Positions 25,302 to 33,826 of a stretch of 64,000 nt of DNA are shown one piece after another. Each line of letters starts with the position of its first letter. Position 1 is the stretch's first letter. The notes beneath the pieces are model-generated. The model was not told where the DNA came from, searched no databases, and saw only the letters and a list, made by a program, of their open reading frames with translations. Source of the stretch: Bacteroidota bacterium (GTDB lineage Bacteria; Bacteroidota; Bacteroidia; AKYH767-A; OLB10); contig JADKFV010000007.1 of NCBI GenBank assembly GCA_016717325.1, forward strand, positions 124,001 to 188,000, written 5' to 3'. The position numbers and the translations under genes were made by a program.

Positions 25302-27734
25302 ATGAAAAAAAATTATTTGCTTTTGCTTGCATTATTTGCAACACTATCTGCTTTTAGTCAGTTGAATGTTACGTTTCGTTCGCAACTAACATTTCCTGGT
25401 AAATCATGTGCCAATATTTGGGGCTACACCGATTCGCTCAATCGTGAATTTGCATTGGTGGGCACCACGGCCGGTATGTCCATTGTAAATGTTACAAACC
25501 CAACCACTCCCGTTTTATTATTTAATATAGCAGGAGTTAACAGCCAATGGCGCGAAATAAAAACACATGGCAAATATGCTTATGTTACCACAGAAGGCGG
25601 AGCAGGTTTGCAAATAGTAAACTTGTCTTTTCTTCCGGACTCAGCACCTTCGAAATTATGGACCGGCAATGGCGCTATTGCGGGGTTATCGCGTATACAT
25701 GCATTGCACATCGATGGCGGATTTGCTTATCTTTACGGATGCAGAAACACCGGCAATTCCTATTTATTCAATGGCTCGGCTCTTATTTGCTCGCTCTCCG
25801 ATCCATGGAACCCTAATTTTGTAGGTCACACAAGCACAGGAGTAAGCCCAACAGTAGATTATATTCACGATGGCCAGGCATTAGGAAATAAACTTTATGG
25901 AGGCCACATTTACCAAGGACAATTTTCTATTTATGATATTACAAATAAGGCTGCTCCTGTTTTATTGAATAAACAAACTACACCTACAGCATTTTGCCAT
26001 AATACATGGCTCAATGGTGCCAGTGATGTTGTATTCACTACAGACGAAACCTCGAATTCCTTTTTGGCTTCTTACAATGTGAGCAATCCAAATAACATTC
26101 AACTTTTAGATAAAATACAATCGCAAAATCCCGGCAGCGGCTCTATCATTCACAACACGTATATCAAGAATGAGTATGCGGTAAGTTCCTATTATCGCGA
26201 TGGTTTTACAATAGTAGATGCTGCAAGGCCTGCAAATTTAGTATTAACAGGTTGGTACGATACTGCACCTGGGTTGTCGGGCAATGGCTTTAACGGTGCT
26301 TGGGGCGTTTATCCTTATTTCCCTTCGGGCAATATTGTAGTAAGCGATATCGAAAGTGGACTGTTTGTATTTACTCCCACTTATACACGTGCTTGTTATC
26401 TTGAAGGTTTGGTTACTGACTCGGCAACAGGTTTGGCTATCAATGCTGCTTCTATTCAGGTTACTGGCCCTGCTACGCTTAACGAATCTTCGGCAGTGAA
26501 TGGTGAGTATAAAACAGGAACAGTAGTATCGGGTACGTATACTGTTACTGTTAGCAAAGCAGGATATGTAACAAAAACAATAACAAACGTTGTATTGCAG
26601 AACGGTGTTTTAACAAATTTAAATGTGGCACTATCAATACCAAGAAATAGCATTTCGGGCGATGTATTTGTACAAGGCACGTTTGCCAAAATAAGTGGCG
26701 CTTATGTTAGAATAGAAAATCCTGTGTTGGGTACAACAACCACTACTGCCGATGTGAACGGCCACTGGATAATCAATAATTTCTATCCCGGCACTTATAC
26801 TGTTACAGTTGGCAGGTGGTCATATATCACAAAATGTTCGACCTTTAATTTTAATGCTGGTAATGCCATAAAAAACGATACACTAACTGTAGGTATATAC
26901 GATGATTTTACTTTTTCGCAAGGCTGGAAACCCAGCAATTTGGCCAAGCGTGGCAAGTGGGTACGTACGGCTCCTGTCGGCACTACCTTTGTTAATCCTA
27001 ACGATGCGAACCCTAATAGCGATGCATCTACCGATTGCAGTTCGCTATGCTACGTAACAGGCAATGGTGGTGGTACAGCCGACAATGACGATGTTGACAG
27101 TGGTGAAGTAAAACTGAACTCACCCTACTTGAACCTGACAGGGTATTCGGATCCTTACATACATTATAGTCGTTGGTTTTTTGCTTCGCCCGGTAGTAAT
27201 GATACTATGGAAATAAAATTATTTAAAGGGAGTGCAGTTGCTTTTTTAGAAAAAGTAAACGTGGGCAGTTCCGGCAATTCTTCGTGGAAACAAGTGTTAT
27301 TCCGCGTAAAGGATTTTCATCCTGTTTTAGGTACCAATATGCGATTTATTGTTTTGCTTAAAGACAGGGTACCGGAACATATTCTCGAGGCTGGTTTCGA
27401 CCACTTTTATATAACCGAAGGACCTGCACCTCCTCCATTTGCTGTTGACCAAACTCAAATCACCAATAAAATCACTTTCAATAAAGGCATCCTTGCATCA
27501 TTATTTCCAAACCCAACCAAAGATGTTTTATATCTTGAGTTGAACAATTTAGAAAACGAAAGTGTGCAAATTGAAATTACTGATTTACTTGGAAAAGTAT
27601 TGGTTAATAAAACATATACAAATACTGATGAGCAAATAAGTATAAACACGAATTTATTGCCAAACTCAGGGTTGTATATTCTTAAAGCCACTTCAGGCAA
27701 TGAAACTTATACTTATAAATTTGTAAAGGAATAA
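25302..27734 (+). CDS. T9SS-sorted choice-of-anchor B (LVIVD) protein with carboxypeptidase-regulatory-like domains
   Basis: I choose the ATG at 25302, which starts a signal peptide (KKNYLLLLALFATLSAFSQ); the open frame extends 28 codons upstream without signal character. The N-terminal 360 residues carry LVIVD-type propeller repeats (VGTTAGMSIVNVTNPTTPV, EGGAGLQIVNLS, YRDGFTIVDAARPANL). Two carboxypeptidase-regulatory-like beta domains follow (LEGLVTDSATGLAINAASI, ISGDVFVQGTFAKISGAYV), then a jelly-roll-like segment. The end (LFPNPTKDVLYLELNNL... LYILKATSGNETYTYKFVKE) is a T9SS sorting domain. It is probably cell-surface; no enzyme motif is seen. Confidence 0.88.
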   Translation: MKKNYLLLLALFATLSAFSQLNVTFRSQLTFPGKSCANIWGYTDSLNREFALVGTTAGMSIVNVTNPTTPVLLFNIAGVNSQWREIKTHGKYAYVTTEGGAGLQIVNLSFLPDSAPSKLWTGNGAIAGLSRIHALHIDGGFAYLYGCRNTGNSYLFNGSALICSLSDPWNPNFVGHTSTGVSPTVDYIHDGQALGNKLYGGHIYQGQFSIYDITNKAAPVLLNKQTTPTAFCHNTWLNGASDVVFTTDETSNSFLASYNVSNPNNIQLLDKIQSQNPGSGSIIHNTYIKNEYAVSSYYRDGFTIVDAARPANLVLTGWYDTAPGLSGNGFNGAWGVYPYFPSGNIVVSDIESGLFVFTPTYTRACYLEGLVTDSATGLAINAASIQVTGPATLNESSAVNGEYKTGTVVSGTYTVTVSKAGYVTKTITNVVLQNGVLTNLNVALSIPRNSISGDVFVQGTFAKISGAYVRIENPVLGTTTTTADVNGHWIINNFYPGTYTVTVGRWSYITKCSTFNFNAGNAIKNDTLTVGIYDDFTFSQGWKPSNLAKRGKWVRTAPVGTTFVNPNDANPNSDASTDCSSLCYVTGNGGGTADNDDVDSGEVKLNSPYLNLTGYSDPYIHYSRWFFASPGSNDTMEIKLFKGSAVAFLEKVNVGSSGNSSWKQVLFRVKDFHPVLGTNMRFIVLLKDRVPEHILEAGFDHFYITEGPAPPPFAVDQTQITNKITFNKGILASLFPNPTKDVLYLELNNLENESVQIEITDLLGKVLVNKTYTNTDEQISINTNLLPNSGLYILKATSGNETYTYKFVKE

Positions 27735-27765
27735 GCTAGTCGCAAAATTAGAAGTAATTAAAGAA

Positions 27766-27800
27766 ACATGGCCTTCTGATTCAGGGAGGCCATTTTTTTT
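27766..27800 (+). terminator. Rho-independent terminator after the LVIVD gene
   Basis: ATGGCCT and AGGCCAT pair around TCTGATTCAGGG, followed by eight T. Confidence 0.85.
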
Positions 27801-27863
27801 GTAATTCAATTAGCTGAATAAAAACCAATACATTGATGAAACACATACCGTCAGAAAAAATGA

Positions 27864-27895
27864 TTTGGCTTTTACTTTTATAATATTTATTTTTG
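27864..27895 (+). promoter_or_regulatory. Bacteroidota-type promoter
   Basis: TTTG (27864-27867), a 20-base spacer and TATTTTTG (27888-27895) match the phylum consensus well. The start site would lie about 13 bases before the ATG at 27915. Confidence 0.65.
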
Positions 27896-27914
27896 ACTAC
27901 TAACACTTCCGATT

Positions 27915-28265
27915 ATGAAAGAAATTAACGCGACTTATGTAAAATTTTTTGACGGTTGGAAATCCAATAATTTGAGTAGCGAACTTATAATGCAAGAGCT
28001 ATCGTTAAAAGGTTATTCGAATACTGAAGTAGAAGAAATAATAACTCTTTATAAAAAGAAATGCGATAACGACCGAATGACAAAAGGATTTATTATGATG
28101 GGTGCCGGAGCATTTTTAGGTTTTATCAGTTGTGTTTGTGTTTTACTGGATTTTGGATCCCTCATGCGCGATATTTTTTTATATGGCCTAACCAGCGTTA
28201 GCGTTATTATTGCTATGGCAGGATTATATTTGGTTTTTGAAGGGCCTGGAAATGCCAAAGCATAA
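27915..28265 (+). CDS. Small two-helix membrane protein of unknown function
   Basis: A 116-residue protein I do not recognise. The first 50 residues look soluble and helical (LIMQELSLKGYSNTEVEEIITLYKKK). Two membrane segments follow (GFIMMGAGAFLGFISCVCVLL and LYGLTSVSVIIAMAGLYLVF) and a short tail. It sits between a terminator and a non-coding island with its own promoter, so it is probably monocistronic. Confidence 0.75.
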   Translation: MKEINATYVKFFDGWKSNNLSSELIMQELSLKGYSNTEVEEIITLYKKKCDNDRMTKGFIMMGAGAFLGFISCVCVLLDFGSLMRDIFLYGLTSVSVIIAMAGLYLVFEGPGNAKA

Positions 28266-28537
28266 AAACGATTTACCTTTCATTTTCTTTCTTGTTGAAC
28301 AATTTACACAGATGTTGTAAAACAAAATGTGCTGCACAAAATATTTGTTACATCATCATTATGTAAAATAGCTTTTAGAAAAGATAAATTACTTTTTCAC
28401 TTTTCTCCATTTGAAAATTAAACAATCCAATCCTATCACTTCTATATATTCAATTCCAAAACCAAATTGCAGCTTAGGGAAAACCCTCAAAAGCAATTTG
28501 GGTGTTTCCCATCTTTTATATCGGGTATGCGCTAACG

Positions 28538-28545
28538 TATCTTTG
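28538..28545 (+). promoter_or_regulatory. Candidate -7 box for the non-coding island transcript
   Basis: TATCTTTG fits TAnnTTTG; no convincing -33 TTTG. A transcript from here would cover the small ORF at 28633, the hairpin array and the terminator at 29661. Confidence 0.4.
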
Positions 28546-28632
28546 TATCGTCAATGTGAAACAAACGTTCTTTGACATGAGGGTCAAAAAAGTTCTAATA
28601 TTAACCGCCTTGAACAAGGCATAAAAAACAAA

Positions 28633-28725
28633 ATGATTATGATACTTATTACTATCATTCTTGTGAACTGCGCAATGCTTACTGCAGGTGTACTATCGCA
28701 CAAGCCGGAATCCGAAGAGTTCTAG
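28633..28725 (+). CDS. Candidate 30-residue single-helix membrane peptide
   Basis: An open frame starting ATG ATT ATG with the product MIMILITIILVNCAMLTAG, then VLSHKPESEEF. It has a hydrophobic helix of about 20 residues and a charged tail, the layout of small membrane peptides. It follows A-rich sequence (ATAAAAAACAAA), the usual Bacteroidota start context, and a small hairpin (GCCTTG-AA-CAAGGC). No family is recognised; at this length chance cannot be excluded. Confidence 0.45.
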   Translation: MIMILITIILVNCAMLTAGVLSHKPESEEF

Positions 28726-28747
28726 AAATATTCTTCACCAAAAATAT

Positions 28748-29265
28748 GCCCCGTAAGGCTTCAGAAAAAACCGAAACCCCGTAAGGTTTCAAACAGAAAA
28801 AGTTTTACCATTCCTAATCCTCTTTAGCCCCGTAAGGCTTCAGAAAAAACAGAAACCCCGTAAGGTTTCAAACAAAAAAGTTTTACCATTCCTAACCTTC
28901 TTTAGCCCCGTAAGGCTTCAGAAAAACCGAAACCCCGTAAGGTTTCAAACAGAAAAAGTTTTACCATTCCTAATCCTCTTTAGCCCCGTAAGGCTTCAGA
29001 AAAAACCGAAACCCCGTAAGGTTTCAAACAAAAAAAGTTTTACCATTCCTAACCTTCTTTAGCCCCGTAAGGCTTCAGAAAAAACCGAAACCCCGTAAGG
29101 TTTCAAACAGAAAAAGTTTTACCATTCCTAATCCTCTTTAGCCCCGTAAGGCTTCAGAAAAAACCGAAACCCCGTAAGGTTTCAAACAAAAAAAACCATT
29201 CCATTCCTAATCTTCTTTAGCCCCGTAAGGCTTCAGAAAAAAACGAAACCCCGTAAGGTTTCAAA
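28748..29265 (+). repeat. Tandem array of seven ~79-bp units, each with two CCGTAA-loop hairpins
   Basis: Units start at 28748, 28827, 28905, 28983, 29062, 29141 and 29220, with spacing 78-79. Each has AGCC-CCGTAA-GGCT then GAAACC-CCGTAA-GGTTTC, two hairpins with different stems and the same loop, followed by a linker (AGTTTTACCATTCCTAA). Linkers alternate between CCTCTTT and CCTTCTTT types, so the array appears to have grown by duplicating a 157-bp pair. Units are nearly identical, unlike CRISPR spacers. Confidence 0.9.
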
Positions 29266-29660
29266 TGCAAATCTGGCAACTTCATTCTAATATGTATGGA
29301 TTTCCCTTTGCAGAAAAACTAGTTGGCAAATAAAAAATGCATCAATCTTTAATGATTGTTTAAGCTCAATGTTATTTGCAATTGTGTTTTCAAAAAAATG
29401 TTTTAAAGCAACCCCGAAAGGTTGCAAAAGAAAATCGGCCCTCATGTTATCACTTGCTTATTGGTAATGTTTTATAACTCATCTTATAGGTGATTGAAAT
29501 AATGACACATACCACTTCTAACCAAACTATGCAGGCATTGCAAGGCTTGCATACACTTCGAGTAACCCCGTAAGGTTACCTCACATATACATTCCTTAAC
29601 CCCGTAAGGTTTTGGAGACATTGCCTAACCAGCGATATTTCGATTTCGAAAAACAAAACC
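29266..29660. other. Rest of the non-coding island
   Basis: Apart from the three hairpins listed, this AT-rich part holds no open frame with coding character. Together with 28266-28747 it makes a region of about 1.5 kb without an ordinary gene. Confidence 0.5.
29408..29611 (+). repeat. Dispersed single copies of the CCGTAA hairpin
   Basis: GCAACC-CCGAAA-GGTTGC at 29408-29425, GTAACC-CCGTAA-GGTTAC at 29562-29579 and AACC-CCGTAA-GGTT near 29598-29611. The stems differ but pair perfectly, while the loop stays nearly constant. Confidence 0.8.
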
Positions 29661-29698
29661 AAAAGGCTCGTAAAAAAATTACGAGCCTTTGTTTTTTT
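29661..29698 (+). terminator. Strong rho-independent terminator closing the island
   Basis: AAAGGCTCGTAA and TTACGAGCCTTT (12 bp perfect) enclose AAAAA and are followed by GTTTTTTT. No protein gene ends shortly before it, which suggests it ends an RNA transcript that includes the hairpin array. Confidence 0.9.
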
Positions 29699-29768
29699 AT
29701 TTCAGTCATGAAAAAAAACTTCATAACGAGAAAGACCTAAATTAGTTAGCATACTTTATTAGCTCTTC

Positions 29769-29776
29769 TATCTTTG
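29769..29776 (+). promoter_or_regulatory. -7 box of the Ig-like lipoprotein gene
   Basis: TATCTTTG matches TAnnTTTG, 22 bases before the GTG at 29798; the -33 element is weak. Confidence 0.45.
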
Positions 29777-29797
29777 CCGCTTGCAAAAAAATAGTCA

Positions 29798-31423
29798 GTG
29801 GATATTTGTTTTTCTTTTATAAAAAAATGTATGCCGGTAATCATTACCATGCTCATATCATCGTGCGCTATCCAAGTTGTGCCTACCGGTGGTGAACGAG
29901 ATACCGAGCCGCCTGTTGCAAAAGATTATTCGCCTCAAAACTATTCGGTAAATGTAACGGCCCGCGAAATAAAAATAAACTTCGATGAACTTATTGTACT
30001 AAAAGATGTAAGCAAAGAATTAATTGTTTCGCCATTGATGGATAAGCCTCCGGAAGTAACATCGAGCAAACGAACAGTGATAATTAAGTTGCCCGATTCG
30101 TTGCAAACCAACACTACTTATACACTTAATTTTGGCAAAGCCATTACCGATTTGCACGAAGGCAATGCATATGAAAATTTTCAATATGTGTTTTCTACCG
30201 GAAGCGTTTTAGATTCATTAAAGTTGAGTGGCAATCTGTTCTTCGCAAACAACTTAAAAACCGAAGAAGGATTGCTGGCACTTTTGTATCACAGCCAAAA
30301 CGATTCGGTTGTATTTAAATCAAAACCCGATTACTATGCTATTACCGACAAGAGTGGCAACTTCACAATCAAGAATATCAGCCCGGGCACTTATAGACTA
30401 TTTGGTATTAAAGATTTGAACGCAAATTATAAATTTGATAAAGGTGATGAAGAAATAGGGTTTGTTGCTACAGCTGTTTTACTTCCTGCCGATAGCAATT
30501 ACAGCATCAAATTATTTAAAGAGACCGATATAAAACCACGCCTGGTAACTGCACGCAAAGAGGCGCAGGGAAGGGTAGCAATTGGACTATCGGCACCGGC
30601 ACTGCAATTTGATTTTCAATTGCTCGATACTAGACTCTCAAAAGAAAAACTCTTCCTTTATAAAAATACTACCAAAGATGTATTTACCATTTTCTACAAT
30701 GATACAGTTACCGATAGTTTGAATGCAGTAATAAAAAATGGCATCGAAATCATTGACACAATTCGCATAGTAATTAATTCGAAATCGAAAATAAGTTTGG
30801 GCAGATATCAAGCTTCGGATTTTAATATTTCACACAATGCTGCCGACAATAGCATTGACCTTGGCGATAGTCTCACTCTTGCTTTTCTAACACCTGTTAA
30901 ACTATTTGATCAAACAAAAATATTGCTTTATAAAGATTCGGTACTGCAACCCGCTGTGAATTTTTCGGCTGTTGATTCACAAAAATTTCAATACAAACTA
31001 AATTTAAAATTACTTCCTCAACACCAATACTACTTAATTATTCCGCAAGGCGCTATCACTAACATTCTCGATCATAAAAATGATACTGTGGTAATGGCAT
31101 GGCAAACCCGCAGCGAACGTGAATATGGCACATTGGCTGTTTCATTCGACAGCAAAGCAAATATGATTGGAAATATTATTCAGGTGGTGAACAACGATGA
31201 TATACCTATTTTCCAAAAACAAATTGATAGTAAACCAGCAGTGCTTTTCGAAAACATGTTGCCGGGAAAATATCGAATAAAAGTAATTAGTGATAAAAAT
31301 AAAAATGGTGTGTTCGACACCGGAAAATACTTTTTAAAAACTCAGCCTGAAGATGTTTTTTATCATCGTGAAGAAATTCAAATTCGCGCAAACTGGGATG
31401 TTGAAATTCCCTGGCAGCAATAA
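29798..31423 (+). CDS. Ig-like domain (SbsA/Big_5 type) lipoprotein
   Basis: 541 residues from a GTG start; an in-frame ATG at 29831 is an alternative. The N-terminus ends in a lipobox (ITMLISSC, Cys at about residue 23), followed by PTGGERDTEPPVAKDYSPQN, a sequence typical of a widespread Bacteroidota lipoprotein family. An SbsA-type Ig domain follows (VNVTAREIKINFDELIVLKD... TYTLNFGKAITDLHEGN), then a carboxypeptidase-like fold (ITDKSGNFTIKNISPGTYRLFGIKDLN) and a second copy near the end (GKYRIKVISDKNKNGVFDTG). It is expected in the outer membrane facing the periplasm or surface; function unknown. Confidence 0.88.
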   Translation: MDICFSFIKKCMPVIITMLISSCAIQVVPTGGERDTEPPVAKDYSPQNYSVNVTAREIKINFDELIVLKDVSKELIVSPLMDKPPEVTSSKRTVIIKLPDSLQTNTTYTLNFGKAITDLHEGNAYENFQYVFSTGSVLDSLKLSGNLFFANNLKTEEGLLALLYHSQNDSVVFKSKPDYYAITDKSGNFTIKNISPGTYRLFGIKDLNANYKFDKGDEEIGFVATAVLLPADSNYSIKLFKETDIKPRLVTARKEAQGRVAIGLSAPALQFDFQLLDTRLSKEKLFLYKNTTKDVFTIFYNDTVTDSLNAVIKNGIEIIDTIRIVINSKSKISLGRYQASDFNISHNAADNSIDLGDSLTLAFLTPVKLFDQTKILLYKDSVLQPAVNFSAVDSQKFQYKLNLKLLPQHQYYLIIPQGAITNILDHKNDTVVMAWQTRSEREYGTLAVSFDSKANMIGNIIQVVNNDDIPIFQKQIDSKPAVLFENMLPGKYRIKVISDKNKNGVFDTGKYFLKTQPEDVFYHREEIQIRANWDVEIPWQQ

Positions 31424-31903
31424 TTTTTTTTTGGGGTTTCTATAATTTTAAAAACTAAACCATTTTGACAGAAATAAATTTCAACCTGCACTTGAAGTTA
31501 GCTTCAGAAAAAATGTTTGAAAAAAAATAGATTCATCTGGCATTTGTAACATCGAAAATAAACATATTTTTCTAAATTATTTTGATTGTTATACCGAAAC
31601 AACTTAGGTTTTGAAAAAACAAGCTATTGAAGTTGTACGGCATTACTAACAGCACTTTATATTTTCATTCGAAAATCTACCTATTCTTAGTATATTTCAA
31701 AGCAGTATTCAAAATTGCCTGAAAAATATTATGCATGAATACGCTTTGATCCCTTTTTTTGAAAATGATAAATGAAGGGTGTAAAATTTATCATTAACAA
31801 CAGGAATCATCTTCGAAAACAGAACTTCATACTATAATCCACAAAGAGAATATGATGTATGGAAAAAAAACTAATTTCGCGCGTTCCAAAATTTTAAATA
31901 CAA
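31424..31903. other. AT-rich intergenic region
   Basis: Nothing with coding character in 480 bases. A weak inverted repeat TGATAAAT / ATTTATCA lies at 31765-31792. No clear promoter or riboswitch was recognised ahead of the trans-sulfuration gene. Confidence 0.4.
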
Positions 31904-33049
31904 ATGAAATTTAATACCAAAACAATACATGCCGGGTTAGAACCCGACCCTTCAACCGGGGCAATCATGACTCCTATTTTTCAAACCTCTACTTATGTGC
32001 AGGCAGCCCCAGGCGACCATAAAGGATATGAGTATGCTCGCACTCAAAACCCCACGCGCAATGCATTGCAAAATAATTTAGCCGCACTCGAAAATGCCAA
32101 ACATGGTCTTTGTTTCAGCAGTGGTATGGGTGCTATAGACACGTTGGTGAAAACGCTTGTGCCCGGTGACGAAGTTGTGAGCACCAATGATTTGTACGGT
32201 GGCACTTATCGCATTTATACCAAGGTATTTGAAAAGTATGGTATAAAATTCACTTTCATACCTATGAACGATATGGCGCTCGTAACAAAAAGCATAACAT
32301 CAAAAACCAAAATGATTTGGGTTGAAACTCCTACCAATCCTATGCTCAATATCATTGATATAAAAGCACTGGCGCAAATTGCAAAACAGCATAAAATTAT
32401 GCTCGCAGTTGATAACACATTTGCCTCGCCATATTTGCAAAATCCCATTGACCTTGGTGCCGACCTTGTAATGCATTCGGTAACAAAATATTTAGGCGGC
32501 CATAGCGATGTGGTAATGGGTGCATTGATGACTAATGATGATGCACTTGCCGAACAGTTGGCTTTTTTACAAAATGCCTGTGGCGCAGTACCGGGACCGC
32601 AAGACTGTTTCTTAGTATTGCGTGGTATAAAAACTTTGCATGTGCGCATGCAGCGTCATTGCGAAAATGGTGAGCGTATTGCAAATTACTTAGTCAATCA
32701 TCCAAAAGTTGACAGGGTTTATTGGCCGGGGTTTGCATCTCATCCAAATCACGATGTAGCAAAATCGCAAATGCGTGGCTTTGGCGGAATGATGTCTTTT
32801 GTGTTGAAAGGAAACAATTATGACGATGCACTTAAAGTGTTATCGCAAACACATTTATTTTCTTTGGCCGAATCGCTTGGTGGTGTGGAATCACTCATTG
32901 GCCATCCGGCAAGTATGACCCATGCATCTATCCCAAAAGAAGAGCGCGAAAAAAGCGGAGTGGTAGATGCTCTTATCCGGTTGAGCGTAGGCATAGAAGA
33001 TGTTGATGATTTGATAGAGGATTTAGAAAATGCATTTGCGAAAATTTAA
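31904..33049 (+). CDS. Cystathionine gamma-synthase-type PLP enzyme
   Basis: A 381-residue Cys/Met-metabolism PLP-dependent enzyme. N-terminal block TKTIHAGLEPDPSTGAIMTPIFQTSTY, the R/Y-containing YEYARTQNPTRNALQ, the PLP-phosphate site SSGMGAIDTL, and the Schiff-base lysine in MHSVTKYLGGHSDVVMGA (about residue 195). The C-terminal LSVGIEDVDDLIEDL is standard. Family members make or split cystathionine (trans-sulfuration); synthase, gamma-lyase and O-acetylhomoserine sulfhydrylase activity cannot be told apart with certainty from sequence alone. Confidence 0.93.
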   Translation: MKFNTKTIHAGLEPDPSTGAIMTPIFQTSTYVQAAPGDHKGYEYARTQNPTRNALQNNLAALENAKHGLCFSSGMGAIDTLVKTLVPGDEVVSTNDLYGGTYRIYTKVFEKYGIKFTFIPMNDMALVTKSITSKTKMIWVETPTNPMLNIIDIKALAQIAKQHKIMLAVDNTFASPYLQNPIDLGADLVMHSVTKYLGGHSDVVMGALMTNDDALAEQLAFLQNACGAVPGPQDCFLVLRGIKTLHVRMQRHCENGERIANYLVNHPKVDRVYWPGFASHPNHDVAKSQMRGFGGMMSFVLKGNNYDDALKVLSQTHLFSLAESLGGVESLIGHPASMTHASIPKEEREKSGVVDALIRLSVGIEDVDDLIEDLENAFAKI

Positions 33050-33082
33050 TTTCGTTTAAAAAACAATTCAAAAAAAACTTAA

Positions 33083-33778
33083 ATGGGAGTATCGAAATTT
33101 GCAGTAATAGGTTTAGGACGATTTGGAAACGCTATAGCCCGAACATTATCGAAACGCGGTGCCGAAGTAATTGCTATTGACACCAATGAGGAGTACGTAG
33201 AATTGATAAAGGAAGAAGTTGCTTATGCTGTTACTCTGGATGCCACAGATATAAAAGCATTGAAATCGCAAAACCTCCAGGATATGGATGCTGTAATAGT
33301 TTCAATAGGCGAAGATTTTGAAGCTTTGATGCTTTGTACAGTTTTGCTTATGGAAATTGGCGTAACAAGGATAATGGCACGTGCAAATGGAAAACATCAG
33401 CGCATGATATTGGAAAAAATAGGAATTGTTGAAATTTTATCGCCCGAAAATGATGTTGGATTGGCCGTGGCAGAAAGGTTGCTAAACCCCAGTATACTTA
33501 CTACGCTCATGTTGCCGGACGATTACGAAATAGTAGAAGTAAAAACTCCGCGAAGCATGGTAAACAGATCGATAAGTGATATCAACTTGCGAAATAAATA
33601 CAATCTCAATCTGATTACTATTAAGCGGCAATCGGAAGAACAATTAAACGGAAGTATGGAAATAGTTGAACACATACTTGGCGTGCCATCGTCCGATACG
33701 GTTATTCTGGAAAGCGATACCATCATTTTGTTTGGTATGGCGCATGATATTGAGCGCTTTTTACAAATAAATATTTAA
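33083..33778 (+). CDS. TrkA/KtrA-type potassium uptake regulatory subunit
   Basis: 231 residues with an RCK fold. The N-terminal Rossmann motif VIGLGRFGNAIARTLSKRGAEVIAID binds NAD(H) or ATP; the RCK_C domain starts about residue 140 (DYEIVEVKTPRSMVNRSISDINLRNKYNLNLITIKR). A single RCK unit of this size matches KtrA rather than the double-unit TrkA of enterobacteria. The membrane pore subunit (TrkH/KtrB) is not in the window. Confidence 0.92.
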   Translation: MGVSKFAVIGLGRFGNAIARTLSKRGAEVIAIDTNEEYVELIKEEVAYAVTLDATDIKALKSQNLQDMDAVIVSIGEDFEALMLCTVLLMEIGVTRIMARANGKHQRMILEKIGIVEILSPENDVGLAVAERLLNPSILTTLMLPDDYEIVEVKTPRSMVNRSISDINLRNKYNLNLITIKRQSEEQLNGSMEIVEHILGVPSSDTVILESDTIILFGMAHDIERFLQINI

Positions 33779-33826
33779 TTTTTCTTACAACGTATATAGA
33801 TATAGTTAACAAAAAATTTACACAAG

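Noticed and set aside
28748..29265. CRISPR-like regular spacing (about 79 bp)
   Set aside because: The sequences between the hairpin words are nearly identical in all units, there are no unique spacers, and no cas genes are present.
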